Notes: a model not told the origin generated them from the letters alone. Counted from the first letter of the stretch, positions 1 through 5,494 are shown. The stretch is DNA of 5,494 nt from an uncultured Caulobacteraceae bacterium (GCA_937910255.1 CALEOQ010000281.1:1-5494), one strand, 5' to 3'. Program-made: numbers and translations.

Positions 1-427
1 GCTGGAGTGACAGGCGCCCCCCGGGCCTGACGAGGTGGGCGGGACGCGTGAGGGGGCGGGTGGCAACGGGGGGGGTGCAGGAGCGGCGGCCGCCGGGGAG
101 GCAGAAAGAGACGGCGAGGCGCGGGCCGGCGCTGGGGGCGGCGGAGGCGCGCACGCTGGCGCTGGAGGTGGCGTGCACGAGCACTGTCGGAGCAACCACC
201 GCGTAGACGCCCGGCACCTTCACGCCATGGCCGGGCGAGGTGCAGCAAGGGGGATTGGACGGCGGCGGCGGGGGCGGGGGCGGCTTGCAGCAGGGCGGCG
301 GCGGTGGTGTGCAGCAGGCGGGCGGCGGCGGCTCACAGCAAGCCTCAGCCCGTTCGGGCGCAGCGCCTGCCAACAGGAAAAGACCCGATCCCAGGATCAA
401 GCCAAGCAGGGTCTTATGCGGCGCCAT
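1..427 (-). CDS. Secreted Cys-Cys/polyproline-rich protein, N-terminal part (runs off left edge)
   Basis: The minus-strand frame opens with ATG at 427-425 and stays open to base 2, giving 142 residues with no stop. A GGAGG at 437-433 lies five bases before the ATG, so the start is well supported. Residues 1-29 look like a Sec signal peptide: a short basic N-region (MAPHK), a hydrophobic core at about 6-23, and an A-E-A cleavage site before Cys30. It is not a lipobox. The mature part begins with Cys pairs at 30-31, 38-39, 46-47 and 61-62, separated by runs of 4, 5 and 8 prolines. A V-rich stretch (about 69-84, including VAPTVLV) and a Ser/Ala-rich stretch (86-101) follow. In residues 86-142 only about 4 of 57 codons end in A or T, which supports this frame to the edge. 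The layout resembles uncharacterised Caulobacteraceae secreted proteins as I remember them; no function is known to me. Periplasmic or surface location is inferred. Confidence 0.72.
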   Translation of the reverse strand, partial: MAPHKTLLGLILGSGLFLLAGAAPERAEACCEPPPPACCTPPPPPCCKPPPPPPPPSNPPCCTSPGHGVKVPGVYAVVAPTVLVHATSSASVRASAAPSAGPRLAVSFCLPGGRRSCTPPVATRPLTRPAHLVRPGGRLSLQ

Positions 428-597
428 CTCGGCCTCCAAACTCAATACTACGGACCCCTGCAAATTCCGCGCCGGGGCGCCCCTGACCAGGGAGCGCCCC
501 ACCGTGACTGTCCCGGAGAGAGACAAAGCCGGCTTGGTCCGAATCCTTCTGCAAGCCCCATGCGGCCGCGTTTGGCCGCGACTGGAGCCGCGCAGCG
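428..597. other. Divergent intergenic region
   Basis: These 170 bases separate the minus-strand secreted protein from the plus-strand PAS protein, so they should hold both promoters. I see no convincing -35/-10 pair for either gene. The region contains a 7-bp perfect inverted repeat (474-480 with 494-500), one GANTC site at 541-545, and a direct repeat of GGCCGCG at 564-570 and 574-580. Confidence 0.6.
474..500. repeat. 7-bp inverted repeat in divergent promoter region
   Basis: GGGGCGC at 474-480 is the exact reverse complement of GCGCCCC at 494-500, with 13 bases between. Inside the loop, CCTG (482-485) and CAGG (488-491) form a smaller nested inverted repeat. It lies about 47 bases upstream of the secreted-protein start and about 98 bases upstream of the PAS gene start. 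It could be an operator or a chance structure in GC-rich DNA; there is no T-run, so it is not a typical terminator. Confidence 0.35.
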
Positions 598-1149
598 ATG
601 TCGATGTGCCATCCAAACACGGAACGGTTGATAGACTATTGGCAAAGCCGGGCGCTTGACGGCGCGCCGCCGCCCCGGACGTCCATCAGTCCGGCCGATT
701 TCGCCGACCTTCTGCCCCAGGTGGTCATGCTGGGTCGGGTCTGTTCGGGCATCTATCCGATCCGCCTGGCCGGCGCCCTGGTCGGGGAGCTGCACCAGCG
801 CGACCTGCGCCAGCAGAACGCCCTCTCGCTATTCAGCGCCCAGGACCGGATGGACCTGCAGACCGCGCTCGAGATGGCCCGCCGCCGCCCCGAGCCCATC
901 GTCGTGACCGCCAAGGCCCATGCCGAGGGTGTGGCCATCGGCATGGAGATCCTGTTCGCGCCCCTGGCCGGCCCGGAAAACGGCCCCGACCGTTTCCTCT
1001 GCCTCTACCAGCCCCTGACCATGGTCGCCCGGCTCAAGGGCCAGCCTTTGCTGAGCTTTTCCCTGGTGGACATCCGCAAGGGCGGCGCCGCCAACGAGGC
1101 CGCGCCCCGCCTGCGCCTGGCCGCCATCGACGGCCGCCGGATCGCCTAG
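598..1149 (+). CDS. Single-domain PAS_5-type protein
   Basis: A 183-residue soluble protein with no membrane segment or signal peptide. The N-terminal part has the hallmarks of the PAS_5 family (Pfam PF07310) as I know it: LIDYW at 11-15, then an Arg-containing linker, a P-A-D-F...LLPQVVMLGR segment (32-47), and YPIRLAG at 53-59. G-E-L-H-x-R-D-L follows at 63-70. The PAS-like fold would cover about 10-145. No kinase, GGDEF or output domain is attached, so it would act by binding a partner or a small ligand. Caulobacter MopJ is a known single-domain PAS regulator of the cell cycle; whether this protein is related to it is only a guess. ATG at 598 is chosen because a GGAG at 584-587 lies 10 bases upstream; the in-frame ATG at 604 would be 16 bases away. 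Its TAG stop abuts the stop of the convergent TauE gene. Confidence 0.82.
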   Translation: MSMCHPNTERLIDYWQSRALDGAPPPRTSISPADFADLLPQVVMLGRVCSGIYPIRLAGALVGELHQRDLRQQNALSLFSAQDRMDLQTALEMARRRPEPIVVTAKAHAEGVAIGMEILFAPLAGPENGPDRFLCLYQPLTMVARLKGQPLLSFSLVDIRKGGAANEAAPRLRLAAIDGRRIA

Positions 1150-1902
1150 CTAACCGGCGAAGGCCTTCCAGAGCAGCTGGGCGCCGACGGCGATCATCAG
1201 GACATAGATGGCGGTGTAGAATCGCTCGGGCTTGATCCGCCGCACCAGCCAGACGCCGGCCAGGGTCGAGGCGATGGCCACCGGCGTCAGGGCCGCGGCC
1301 GTCATCAGGTTTTCGGATGTGAACTGGCCGAGCGCCAGATAGGCTGGGACCTTCAGCCAGTTGATCACCGCAAAGAAGATCGCCGTGGTGCCCACCAGGA
1401 CGGCCGGCGGCAGCGCCTTGGGCAGCACCCACATCTGAAACGGCGGCTGGCCGGCATGGGCGATCTGGCTGGTGAAGCCCGACGCCACGCCCAACAGGGC
1501 CCCGAGGGCGACGGGAGCGTTGGAAGGGGCCTGGATCCGCCCGCCCCGGGCCAGCCAGAGGCGATGGATGGCGAAGACGATGCTGATGGCCCCCAGAACC
1601 GCCAGGATCGTCGTGGCCGACACCTGCGCCGCCAGCAGATAGCCCAGGCCGATGCCGACCGCGGCCGAAGGGATCATGAGCGCCAGGATGGACCGGTCCC
1701 AGCTGCGCCGAAACGCCCAGACGCCCACGACGTCCTGGACGATCAGGACCGGCAGCAGAATGGCCGCCGCCTTCACCGGCGAGATCACCAGGGCCATCAG
1801 AGGCAGGGCGATCGCGCCGACGCCGGCGAACCCGCCCTTGGCCAGGCCCAGCAGGATCACCGCCGGGATGGCCAGGGCGTAGAAGACCGGATCGCTCAGC
1901 AC
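1150..1902 (-). CDS. TauE/SafE-family sulfite exporter-like membrane protein
   Basis: A 250-residue integral membrane protein of the TauE/SafE family (PF01925), which is linked to export or uptake of sulfite, sulfonates and related organic anions. About eight hydrophobic segments can be placed near 6-26, 28-41, 45-64, 72-92, 97-115, 130-148, 167-190 and 198-248 (the last probably two). The family's two internal repeats show as GLAKGGFAGVG (19-29) in the first half and SGFTSQIAHAG (141-151), followed by PPFQMWVLP (153-161), in the second half. Length is normal for the family. The start is GTG at 1902-1900; no in-frame ATG precedes it, and the hydrophobic segment begins right after. The upstream rnk-like stop is 13 bases away and the ribosome-binding site is weak (AGCGG), so translational coupling is likely. 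The substrate cannot be assigned; no sulfur-metabolism gene lies nearby. Confidence 0.88.
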   Translation of the reverse strand: MLSDPVFYALAIPAVILLGLAKGGFAGVGAIALPLMALVISPVKAAAILLPVLIVQDVVGVWAFRRSWDRSILALMIPSAAVGIGLGYLLAAQVSATTILAVLGAISIVFAIHRLWLARGGRIQAPSNAPVALGALLGVASGFTSQIAHAGQPPFQMWVLPKALPPAVLVGTTAIFFAVINWLKVPAYLALGQFTSENLMTAAALTPVAIASTLAGVWLVRRIKPERFYTAIYVLMIAVGAQLLWKAFAG

Positions 1903-1915
1903 GGTGATGGGCCGC

Positions 1916-2341
1916 TCAAGGCCGGGCGCCCGCTTGGCCAGCCCGCCTGACGCTGACGATGCGGAGCTCCCGCTCGCGACCTTCCCGGTCGGGCCACTGG
2001 ATGGACTGGCCCGGCCGCAGGCCGAGCAGGCCCGCGCCCACAGGGGTGAGGATCGACACGCGGCCGGCGCTGATGTCGGCCTCGGCCGGATAGACCAGGG
2101 TCACGGTGCGGGTCTCCCCGTGGGAAAGGTCCACGAACTCGACCTCCGCGCCCATGCCGGCGATGTCGGCGGGGGTGTCGGCGTCCGGCCGCACATCGGC
2201 GCGATCGATCTCCTCCAGCAGAAGGTCGGCGACCTTCGGGACCCGCGCCTGCGCGCTCAGGGCGAGGTCGGTGATGCGCTCGGCGTCGGTTTCGCTGAGG
2301 ATGATGGCGGGCCGCAGGGCGGCGTTGTCATGGGCGGACAT
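1916..2341 (-). CDS. rnk: Rnk-type GreA/GreB-fold regulator (nucleoside diphosphate kinase regulator family)
   Basis: A 141-residue cytoplasmic protein of the Rnk branch of the GreA/GreB family. Residues about 10-50 (RPAIILSETDAERI, then LLLEEIDRADV) match the short helical N-terminal part. Residues about 57-133 form the C-terminal GreA domain, with MGAEVEFVD (63-71), TVTLVYPAEADI (79-90), VSILTPVGAGLLGL (95-108) and GQSIQW (111-116). E. coli Rnk is about 136 residues, so the size fits. Rnk proteins bind RNA polymerase in the secondary-channel region without the transcript-cleavage activity of GreA, and were first named for an effect on nucleoside diphosphate kinase levels. ATG at 2341-2339 is chosen because family similarity begins just after it; the frame stays open to 2542, but that extension resembles no Rnk protein. 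No strong ribosome-binding site is visible. The TauE gene follows by 13 bases. Confidence 0.85.
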   Translation of the reverse strand: MSAHDNAALRPAIILSETDAERITDLALSAQARVPKVADLLLEEIDRADVRPDADTPADIAGMGAEVEFVDLSHGETRTVTLVYPAEADISAGRVSILTPVGAGLLGLRPGQSIQWPDREGRERELRIVSVRRAGQAGARP

Positions 2342-2423
2342 GTCGGTGAATCCGGAAGCAGGAATGGAGCATGAGACCGGGCCGGCCTGATGCTCGCCCC
2401 GGAGGTTAGGGATGGCGCATCGT

Positions 2424-2459
2424 CCCCGAGCCGGGCTGACGCGCAGCACAGGCTCGGGG
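2424..2459 (-). other. Strong hairpin (9-bp perfect stem with inner 4-bp stem)
   Basis: CCCCGAGCC at 2424-2432 is the exact reverse complement of GGCTCGGGG at 2451-2459. Inside the loop, GCTG (2435-2438) pairs with CAGC (2444-2447), leaving a five-base loop, so the whole element folds into one two-part stem. It lies 106 bases after the aldo/keto reductase stop and 82 bases before the rnk-like start on the minus strand. No T-run follows on either strand, so it is not a standard intrinsic terminator. It could be a 3' stabilising hairpin, a leader structure of the rnk-like transcript, or part of a Rho-dependent end. Confidence 0.5.
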
Positions 2460-2488
2460 CTCAGGGCCTGCCGCCAGGTCCTTCCCTC

Positions 2489-2500
2489 GAATCCGGATTC
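2489..2500. promoter_or_regulatory. 12-bp perfect palindrome with two GANTC sites (candidate operator)
   Basis: GAATCCGGATTC reads identically on both strands. Nine of its bases (GAATCCGGA) recur at 2348-2356, seven bases upstream of the rnk-like ATG. Each half contains a GANTC sequence, the methylation target of CcrM in alphaproteobacteria. A dimeric regulator or a methylation-sensitive factor could bind here; this role is inferred from symmetry alone. Confidence 0.3.
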
Positions 2501-2565
2501 TTTGCGTACGCGTGCTCGCCATGGCGCCAGCAAGCCCACCAAGCCCAGGGGAAGTCAATCGCGGC

Positions 2566-3519
2566 TCAGGCGGCCGCGCTTGCGGCGTCTAGCGCCTTGC
2601 GGTCCTCGGCCGACAGCGTCAGCCGCGCCGATCCCATGAGCTCGTCCAGCTGGACGACGCTGGTGGCGCTGGCGATGGGGCCGGTGAGGCCGGGCTGGGC
2701 CATCACCCAGGCCAGGGCCACCTGGGCCGGCGTGGCCGAGTGGGCGCCGGCGACCTGGTCCAGCGCGGCCAGGATCTTCATGCCACGCGCGTCCATGTAC
2801 TTCTTGGCGCCGCGGCCCCGGGGGCTCTTGGCCAGGTCCTCTTCGGAGCGGTACTTGCCGGTGAGGAAGCCGCTGGCCAGGCCGTAATAGGGAATGACCC
2901 CGACCTCCTCGGCGATGCAGAGCTGCTGCAGACCCGCCTCGAAGCCAGCCCGGTCATAGAGATTGTAGAGCGGCTGCTCGCTCTCATAGCGCGGCGCGCC
3001 GAGCGCCTTGGCCGTCTCCAGGGCGGACTTCAGGCGCTCCGGCGTGAAGTTCGACGAGCCGATCACCCGCACCTTGCCGGCCTTGACCAGCCGCTCATAG
3101 GCCTTGGCCGTCTCGTCCTGGGGGGTGTCGGGATCGTCGCGGTGGGACTGGTAGAGGTCGATATAGTCGGTCTGCAGCCGCTTGAGGGAGGCCTCGACCG
3201 CCTGCTCGATATACTGGGCCGAGAGGCCCTTCATGCCCTCCCCCATCTCCGAACCAACCTTGGTGGCCAGCACGATGCGGTCGCGCCGCCCGCCGCCCTG
3301 GGCGATCCAGTTCCCGATGACGGTCTCCGAGGCCCCGGCGCCGGCCGGGGACCAGCGGGAATAGACGTCGGCGGTGTCGACGGCGTTGAACCCGCCGTCG
3401 ACAAAGGCGTCGAGGATCGCGAACGAGGTCTTCTCATCGGCCGTCCAGCCAAAGACGTTCGTGCCCAGCACCAGCGGGGCCACCATGAGGTCGGAACGTC
3501 CCAGTCTGCGCAGCTCCAT
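2566..3519 (-). CDS. Aldo/keto reductase
   Basis: A 317-residue soluble NAD(P)H-dependent oxidoreductase of the aldo/keto reductase superfamily, a TIM-barrel enzyme that interconverts carbonyls and alcohols. The start MELRRLGRSDLMVAPLVLGT is typical. The catalytic tetrad is visible: Asp48 and Tyr53 in VDTADVY, Lys87 in ATKVG, and His126 in QSH. The cofactor side shows GSSNF (154-158) and the C-terminal SATS (284-287). Its length and the extended loop regions fit the bacterial AKR groups that act on small or varied aldehydes rather than the steroid-type AKR1 group; the substrate is unknown. ATG at 3519 has a GGGAGG six bases upstream. It follows the GMC oxidoreductase stop by 21 bases on the same strand, so the two are almost certainly co-transcribed. 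The paired enzyme suggests work on aldehydes or ketones made by the GMC dehydrogenase. Confidence 0.93.
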   Translation of the reverse strand: MELRRLGRSDLMVAPLVLGTNVFGWTADEKTSFAILDAFVDGGFNAVDTADVYSRWSPAGAGASETVIGNWIAQGGGRRDRIVLATKVGSEMGEGMKGLSAQYIEQAVEASLKRLQTDYIDLYQSHRDDPDTPQDETAKAYERLVKAGKVRVIGSSNFTPERLKSALETAKALGAPRYESEQPLYNLYDRAGFEAGLQQLCIAEEVGVIPYYGLASGFLTGKYRSEEDLAKSPRGRGAKKYMDARGMKILAALDQVAGAHSATPAQVALAWVMAQPGLTGPIASATSVVQLDELMGSARLTLSAEDRKALDAASAAA

Positions 3520-3540
3520 GAGCGGCCTCCCTTTTTATGA

Positions 3541-5199
3541 TCAGGCGGCCTTCTGGCCGTCCTCGTAAACCGGCGCCTCCTCGGCCGGCAGGGCCGGGCG
3601 CCCGAGGATCATATCCGAAGCCTTCTCCGCGATCATGATGGTTGGCGCATTTGTGTTGCCCCCCACCAGGGTCGGCATCACCGAGGCGTCAATGACCCGC
3701 AGGCCGGCAAGCCCGCGGACCTTCAGCTCGCCATCGACCACGGCCATGGGATCGTCGGCCGCGCCCATCTTGCAGGTGCCCACCGGGTGATAGATCGTCT
3801 CGGAAGTCTTGCGGATCCAGGCGTCGATCTCGGCGTCGGTCTGCACCACCTCGCCCGGCGAGAACTCCGCCCCGCGATAGGGGTCGAGCGCGCTCTGGGC
3901 CGCCACATGGCGCATCATCTTGACGCCTTCGCGGATCGCCCGGCGGTCTTCTTCGGTGGCCAGGTAGTTGGCGAAGATGGCCGGGTTGTCCATGGGATCG
4001 GGGGAGCGCAGACCCACCCGGCCGCGGCTTTCGGGGCGCAGCTGGCAGACGTGGAAGGTGAAGCCGTCCTTGGCCACCGAGACCTTGCCGTGGTCCTGCA
4101 TGATGGCCAGCACGCAGTGGATCTGCAGGTCCGGCCGGTCGAGATCGGGCCGCGAGCGCAGGAAGGCGCCCGATTCCAGAAACTGCTGGCGACCGGGGCC
4201 TTTGTTGAAGAACATGTAGTTCATGCCGACGCCGAGCGTCTTGATCAGGCCCTTGCGCATCGAATAGGCGGTGATCGGCAGGGGGCATTCCCAGGACAGG
4301 GTCACGTCCAGGTGGTCCTGCAGATTGGCGCCGACCCCCTTCAGCTCATGAACCACCGGGATGCCGTGGGCGGCCAGCGCCTCGGAATCGCCGACGCCCG
4401 ACAGCTGCAGGATCTGTGGCGACTGCACGGCGCCGGCGCAGAGCAGAACCTCGGCGTTGGCGTGGACGATGGTCTTGGCCTTGGTCTTGTCGTCCATGTA
4501 CTCGACGCCGACGGCGCGCCCGTCCTCGATGACGATCCGAGTGGTGCGCGCGCCGGTGAGACAGGTCAGGTTCGGGCGCTTCAAGGCTGGATGCAGATAG
4601 CCTTTCGCCGCGCTCCACCGCTGGCCGTCATGGACGGTGAGCTGATAAGGGCCCCAGCCTTCCTGTTGGAAGCCGTTGAAATCCTTGGTGATGGGGTGAC
4701 CGGCCTGGCGGCCGGCCTCGACGGTGGCGGCATAGATCGGATTCTTGGACGAGGCCTTGGAGACCTTCAGCGGCCCATCGCCGCCGTGCCAGGCGTCGCC
4801 GCCGCCTTCCAGCGCCTCGGAGCGTTTGAAGTAAGGCAGAACCTCGGCATAGGACCAGCCGGTCAGGCCCATCTGACGCCACTGGTCGTAGTCCCGGGCG
4901 TGGCCGCGGATGTAGATCATGCCGTTGATCGAGGACGATCCGCCCCAGCCCCGGCCCCGGGGCCACCACAGCTTGCGATCCTCCAGGTTCGGCTCGGGCT
5001 CAGTCCAGAAGCCCCAGTTGTAGGGCCCCTCCTTGCCGATCAGTCCGCCGACCCCGGCGGGCATCTTGACCATGATAGAGTTGTCACGGCCGCCGGCCTC
5101 CAGCAGCAGGACCTTGGTGGTGGGGTTTTCGCTCAGCCGGTTGGCGAGCACGCAGCCGGCCGAGCCGGCGCCGATGATGATGTAGTCGTAGCGGTCCAT
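3541..5199 (-). CDS. GMC-family FAD-dependent alcohol/choline dehydrogenase-like oxidoreductase
   Basis: A 552-residue flavoprotein of the glucose-methanol-choline family. The FAD-binding Rossmann motif GAGSAG is at 10-15, with the ribose-binding acidic residue Glu34 in LLLEAGG. GMC signature 1 lies at 81-99 (RGRGWGGSSSINGMIYIRG), and signature 2 at 256-270 (GAVQSPQILQLSGVG). The C-terminal catalytic part has YHPVGTCKMG with active-site His471, and GGNTNAPTIMI at 513-523 with the partner Asn (515 or 517). No signal peptide is present. Length and motifs resemble AlkJ-type alcohol dehydrogenases, polyethylene-glycol dehydrogenases and choline dehydrogenases, which pass electrons to the respiratory chain. 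Absence of betaine genes nearby makes choline less likely, so a general or long-chain alcohol is my inference. ATG at 5199 has GGGGAGG eight bases upstream. It sits between the hydratase (61-base gap) and the aldo/keto reductase (21-base gap). Confidence 0.93.
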   Translation of the reverse strand: MDRYDYIIIGAGSAGCVLANRLSENPTTKVLLLEAGGRDNSIMVKMPAGVGGLIGKEGPYNWGFWTEPEPNLEDRKLWWPRGRGWGGSSSINGMIYIRGHARDYDQWRQMGLTGWSYAEVLPYFKRSEALEGGGDAWHGGDGPLKVSKASSKNPIYAATVEAGRQAGHPITKDFNGFQQEGWGPYQLTVHDGQRWSAAKGYLHPALKRPNLTCLTGARTTRIVIEDGRAVGVEYMDDKTKAKTIVHANAEVLLCAGAVQSPQILQLSGVGDSEALAAHGIPVVHELKGVGANLQDHLDVTLSWECPLPITAYSMRKGLIKTLGVGMNYMFFNKGPGRQQFLESGAFLRSRPDLDRPDLQIHCVLAIMQDHGKVSVAKDGFTFHVCQLRPESRGRVGLRSPDPMDNPAIFANYLATEEDRRAIREGVKMMRHVAAQSALDPYRGAEFSPGEVVQTDAEIDAWIRKTSETIYHPVGTCKMGAADDPMAVVDGELKVRGLAGLRVIDASVMPTLVGGNTNAPTIMIAEKASDMILGRPALPAEEAPVYEDGQKAA

Positions 5200-5226
5200 G
5201 TGACCGGCCTCCCCTGAAACTCACGC

Positions 5227-5241
5227 CGGGCTGACTGCCCG
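5227..5241 (-). other. Small 5-bp hairpin between hydratase and GMC genes
   Basis: CGGGC (5227-5231) and GCCCG (5237-5241) are perfect inverted copies around a five-base loop. It lies 19 bases after the hydratase stop on the minus strand. No T-run follows, so it should not stop transcription; it may be an RNA processing or stability element, or chance. Confidence 0.25.
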
Positions 5242-5260
5242 TTCTCTTGAATTGCTGGCC

Positions 5261-5494
5261 CTAACGGCCCTTCCATTGCGGCGGCCGCTTCTGGGCGAAG
5301 GCCATCGGACCTTCCTTGAAGTCTTCAGATCTGAGCATGGCCGATGTCGCCGGATAGCGCATCTGGCCCGCAATGGCGGCAGCAAGGCTCGTCTCGTCGA
5401 GGCCCTTGTAGACCGCCTCCTTCGACGAACGGATCGACATGGGCGAAAGCTCGCAGATCTGCGCCGCCCAGCGGCGCGCGGCGTCCATCAGCTC
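5261..5494 (-). CDS. Enoyl-CoA hydratase/isomerase (crotonase family), C-terminal end
   Basis: Only the last 77 residues are inside the window; the frame continues through the right edge, so the Met codon at 5488 is internal and not the start. The visible part has the crotonase C-terminal pattern: A-R-R-W-A...I-C-E-L-S-P, the helix PMSIRSSKEAVYKGLD, then SEDFKEG, a Phe-Ala-x-Lys-Arg stretch and the ending PPQWKGR. These match the EG..AF..KR.P.W.G end of enoyl-CoA hydratases, which hydrate 2-enoyl-CoA or isomerise related thioesters. The oxyanion-hole glycines and catalytic Glu residues would lie outside the window, so catalytic competence cannot be judged. It is upstream of the GMC gene on the same strand with a 61-base gap, consistent with one operon. 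Confidence 0.88.
   Translation of the reverse strand, partial: ELMDAARRWAAQICELSPMSIRSSKEAVYKGLDETSLAAAIAGQMRYPATSAMLRSEDFKEGPMAFAQKRPPQWKGR

Larger units (their letters stand above)
2342..2565. other. Intergenic region upstream of the rnk-like gene
   Basis: These 224 bases lie between the stop of the aldo/keto reductase and the start of the rnk-like gene, both on the minus strand. I find no gene in them. They contain a strong hairpin (2424-2459), a 12-bp palindrome (2489-2500), an 8-bp palindrome GCGTACGC (2504-2511), three GANTC sites, and a short direct repeat of CAAGCCCA at 2531-2538 and 2540-2547. On the minus strand a TTGACT-like -35 can be read near 2558-2553 but no fitting -10. The region is long enough to end the upstream operon and start a new transcript. 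Confidence 0.55.

Noticed and set aside
337..349. Lipoprotein signal at Cys30 of the secreted protein
   Set aside because: The residues before the Cys are Ala-Glu-Ala, which do not fit the lipobox pattern; a normal signal peptidase I site fits better.
441..450. A TAGTAT -10-like sequence on the minus strand upstream of the secreted-protein gene
   Set aside because: It would place the transcript start right at the ribosome-binding site, and no -35 sequence fits at the right distance.
35..631. A long plus-strand Gly/Arg/Ala-rich open frame across the left end
   Set aside because: It is the complement of the minus-strand secreted-protein gene, has extreme composition and no good ribosome-binding site, and overlaps the start of the PAS gene.
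2342..2542. A 67-residue N-terminal extension of the rnk-like protein
   Set aside because: Family similarity starts at the ATG at 2341. The extension runs through the hairpin and palindrome region and looks like untranslated DNA.
3787..5217. A 476-codon plus-strand open frame antisense to the GMC gene
   Set aside because: The opposite strand encodes an unmistakable GMC oxidoreductase with all family motifs. Long antisense frames are normal in GC-rich DNA with G/C third positions, and the translation has no recognisable domain.
1..5494. Intrinsic terminators, tRNA/rRNA genes, CRISPR arrays, insertion sequences
   Set aside because: Read on both strands by eye; no GC stem followed by a T-run, no tRNA-like fold, no spaced direct repeats and no transposase-like frame were found.

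Overview
The window is a GC-rich bacterial chromosomal segment. Coding frames end mostly in G or C, and ribosome-binding sites are GGAGG-like. A stand-alone PAS_5-type protein, an Rnk-type GreA-fold protein, a Pro/Cys-rich secreted protein and GANTC sites concentrated between genes together suggest an alphaproteobacterium. Caulobacteraceae (Caulobacter, Phenylobacterium, Brevundimonas) is my best guess. This is inference from gene content, not from any search.

Layout, left to right. Bases 1-427 (minus) hold the N-terminal 142 residues of a secreted protein with repeated Cys-Cys pairs separated by proline runs; it leaves the window before its stop. Bases 428-597 form a divergent intergenic region. 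Bases 598-1149 (plus) encode a single-domain PAS-like protein. It meets, tail to tail and with no spacer, a TauE/SafE-family membrane transporter on the minus strand (1150-1902). That transporter sits 13 bases downstream of an Rnk/GreA-type regulator (1916-2341), probably in one transcript. A 224-base gap (2342-2565) contains a strong hairpin and a 12-bp perfect palindrome. Upstream of it on the minus strand comes a tightly spaced set: the end of an enoyl-CoA hydratase/isomerase (5261 to the right edge), a full GMC flavoprotein alcohol dehydrogenase (3541-5199) and an aldo/keto reductase (2566-3519).

How the genes may work together. The three right-hand genes look like one catabolic transcription unit: hydratase, then GMC dehydrogenase (61-base gap), then aldo/keto reductase (21-base gap). 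All are redox or acyl-CoA enzymes, which fits oxidation of an alcohol or aldehyde feeding beta-oxidation-like steps; the substrate cannot be read from sequence. The rnk-like and TauE genes may form a separate unit driven from the 2342-2565 gap. The PAS protein and the Cys/Pro-rich secreted protein are divergent from each other and have no evident link to the enzymes.

I see no RNA gene, mobile element, CRISPR array or clear intrinsic terminator. Most of the window is ordinary. The least ordinary parts are the Cys-Cys/polyproline secreted protein at the left edge and the structured gap upstream of the rnk-like gene. I did not find a convincing new multi-gene system.
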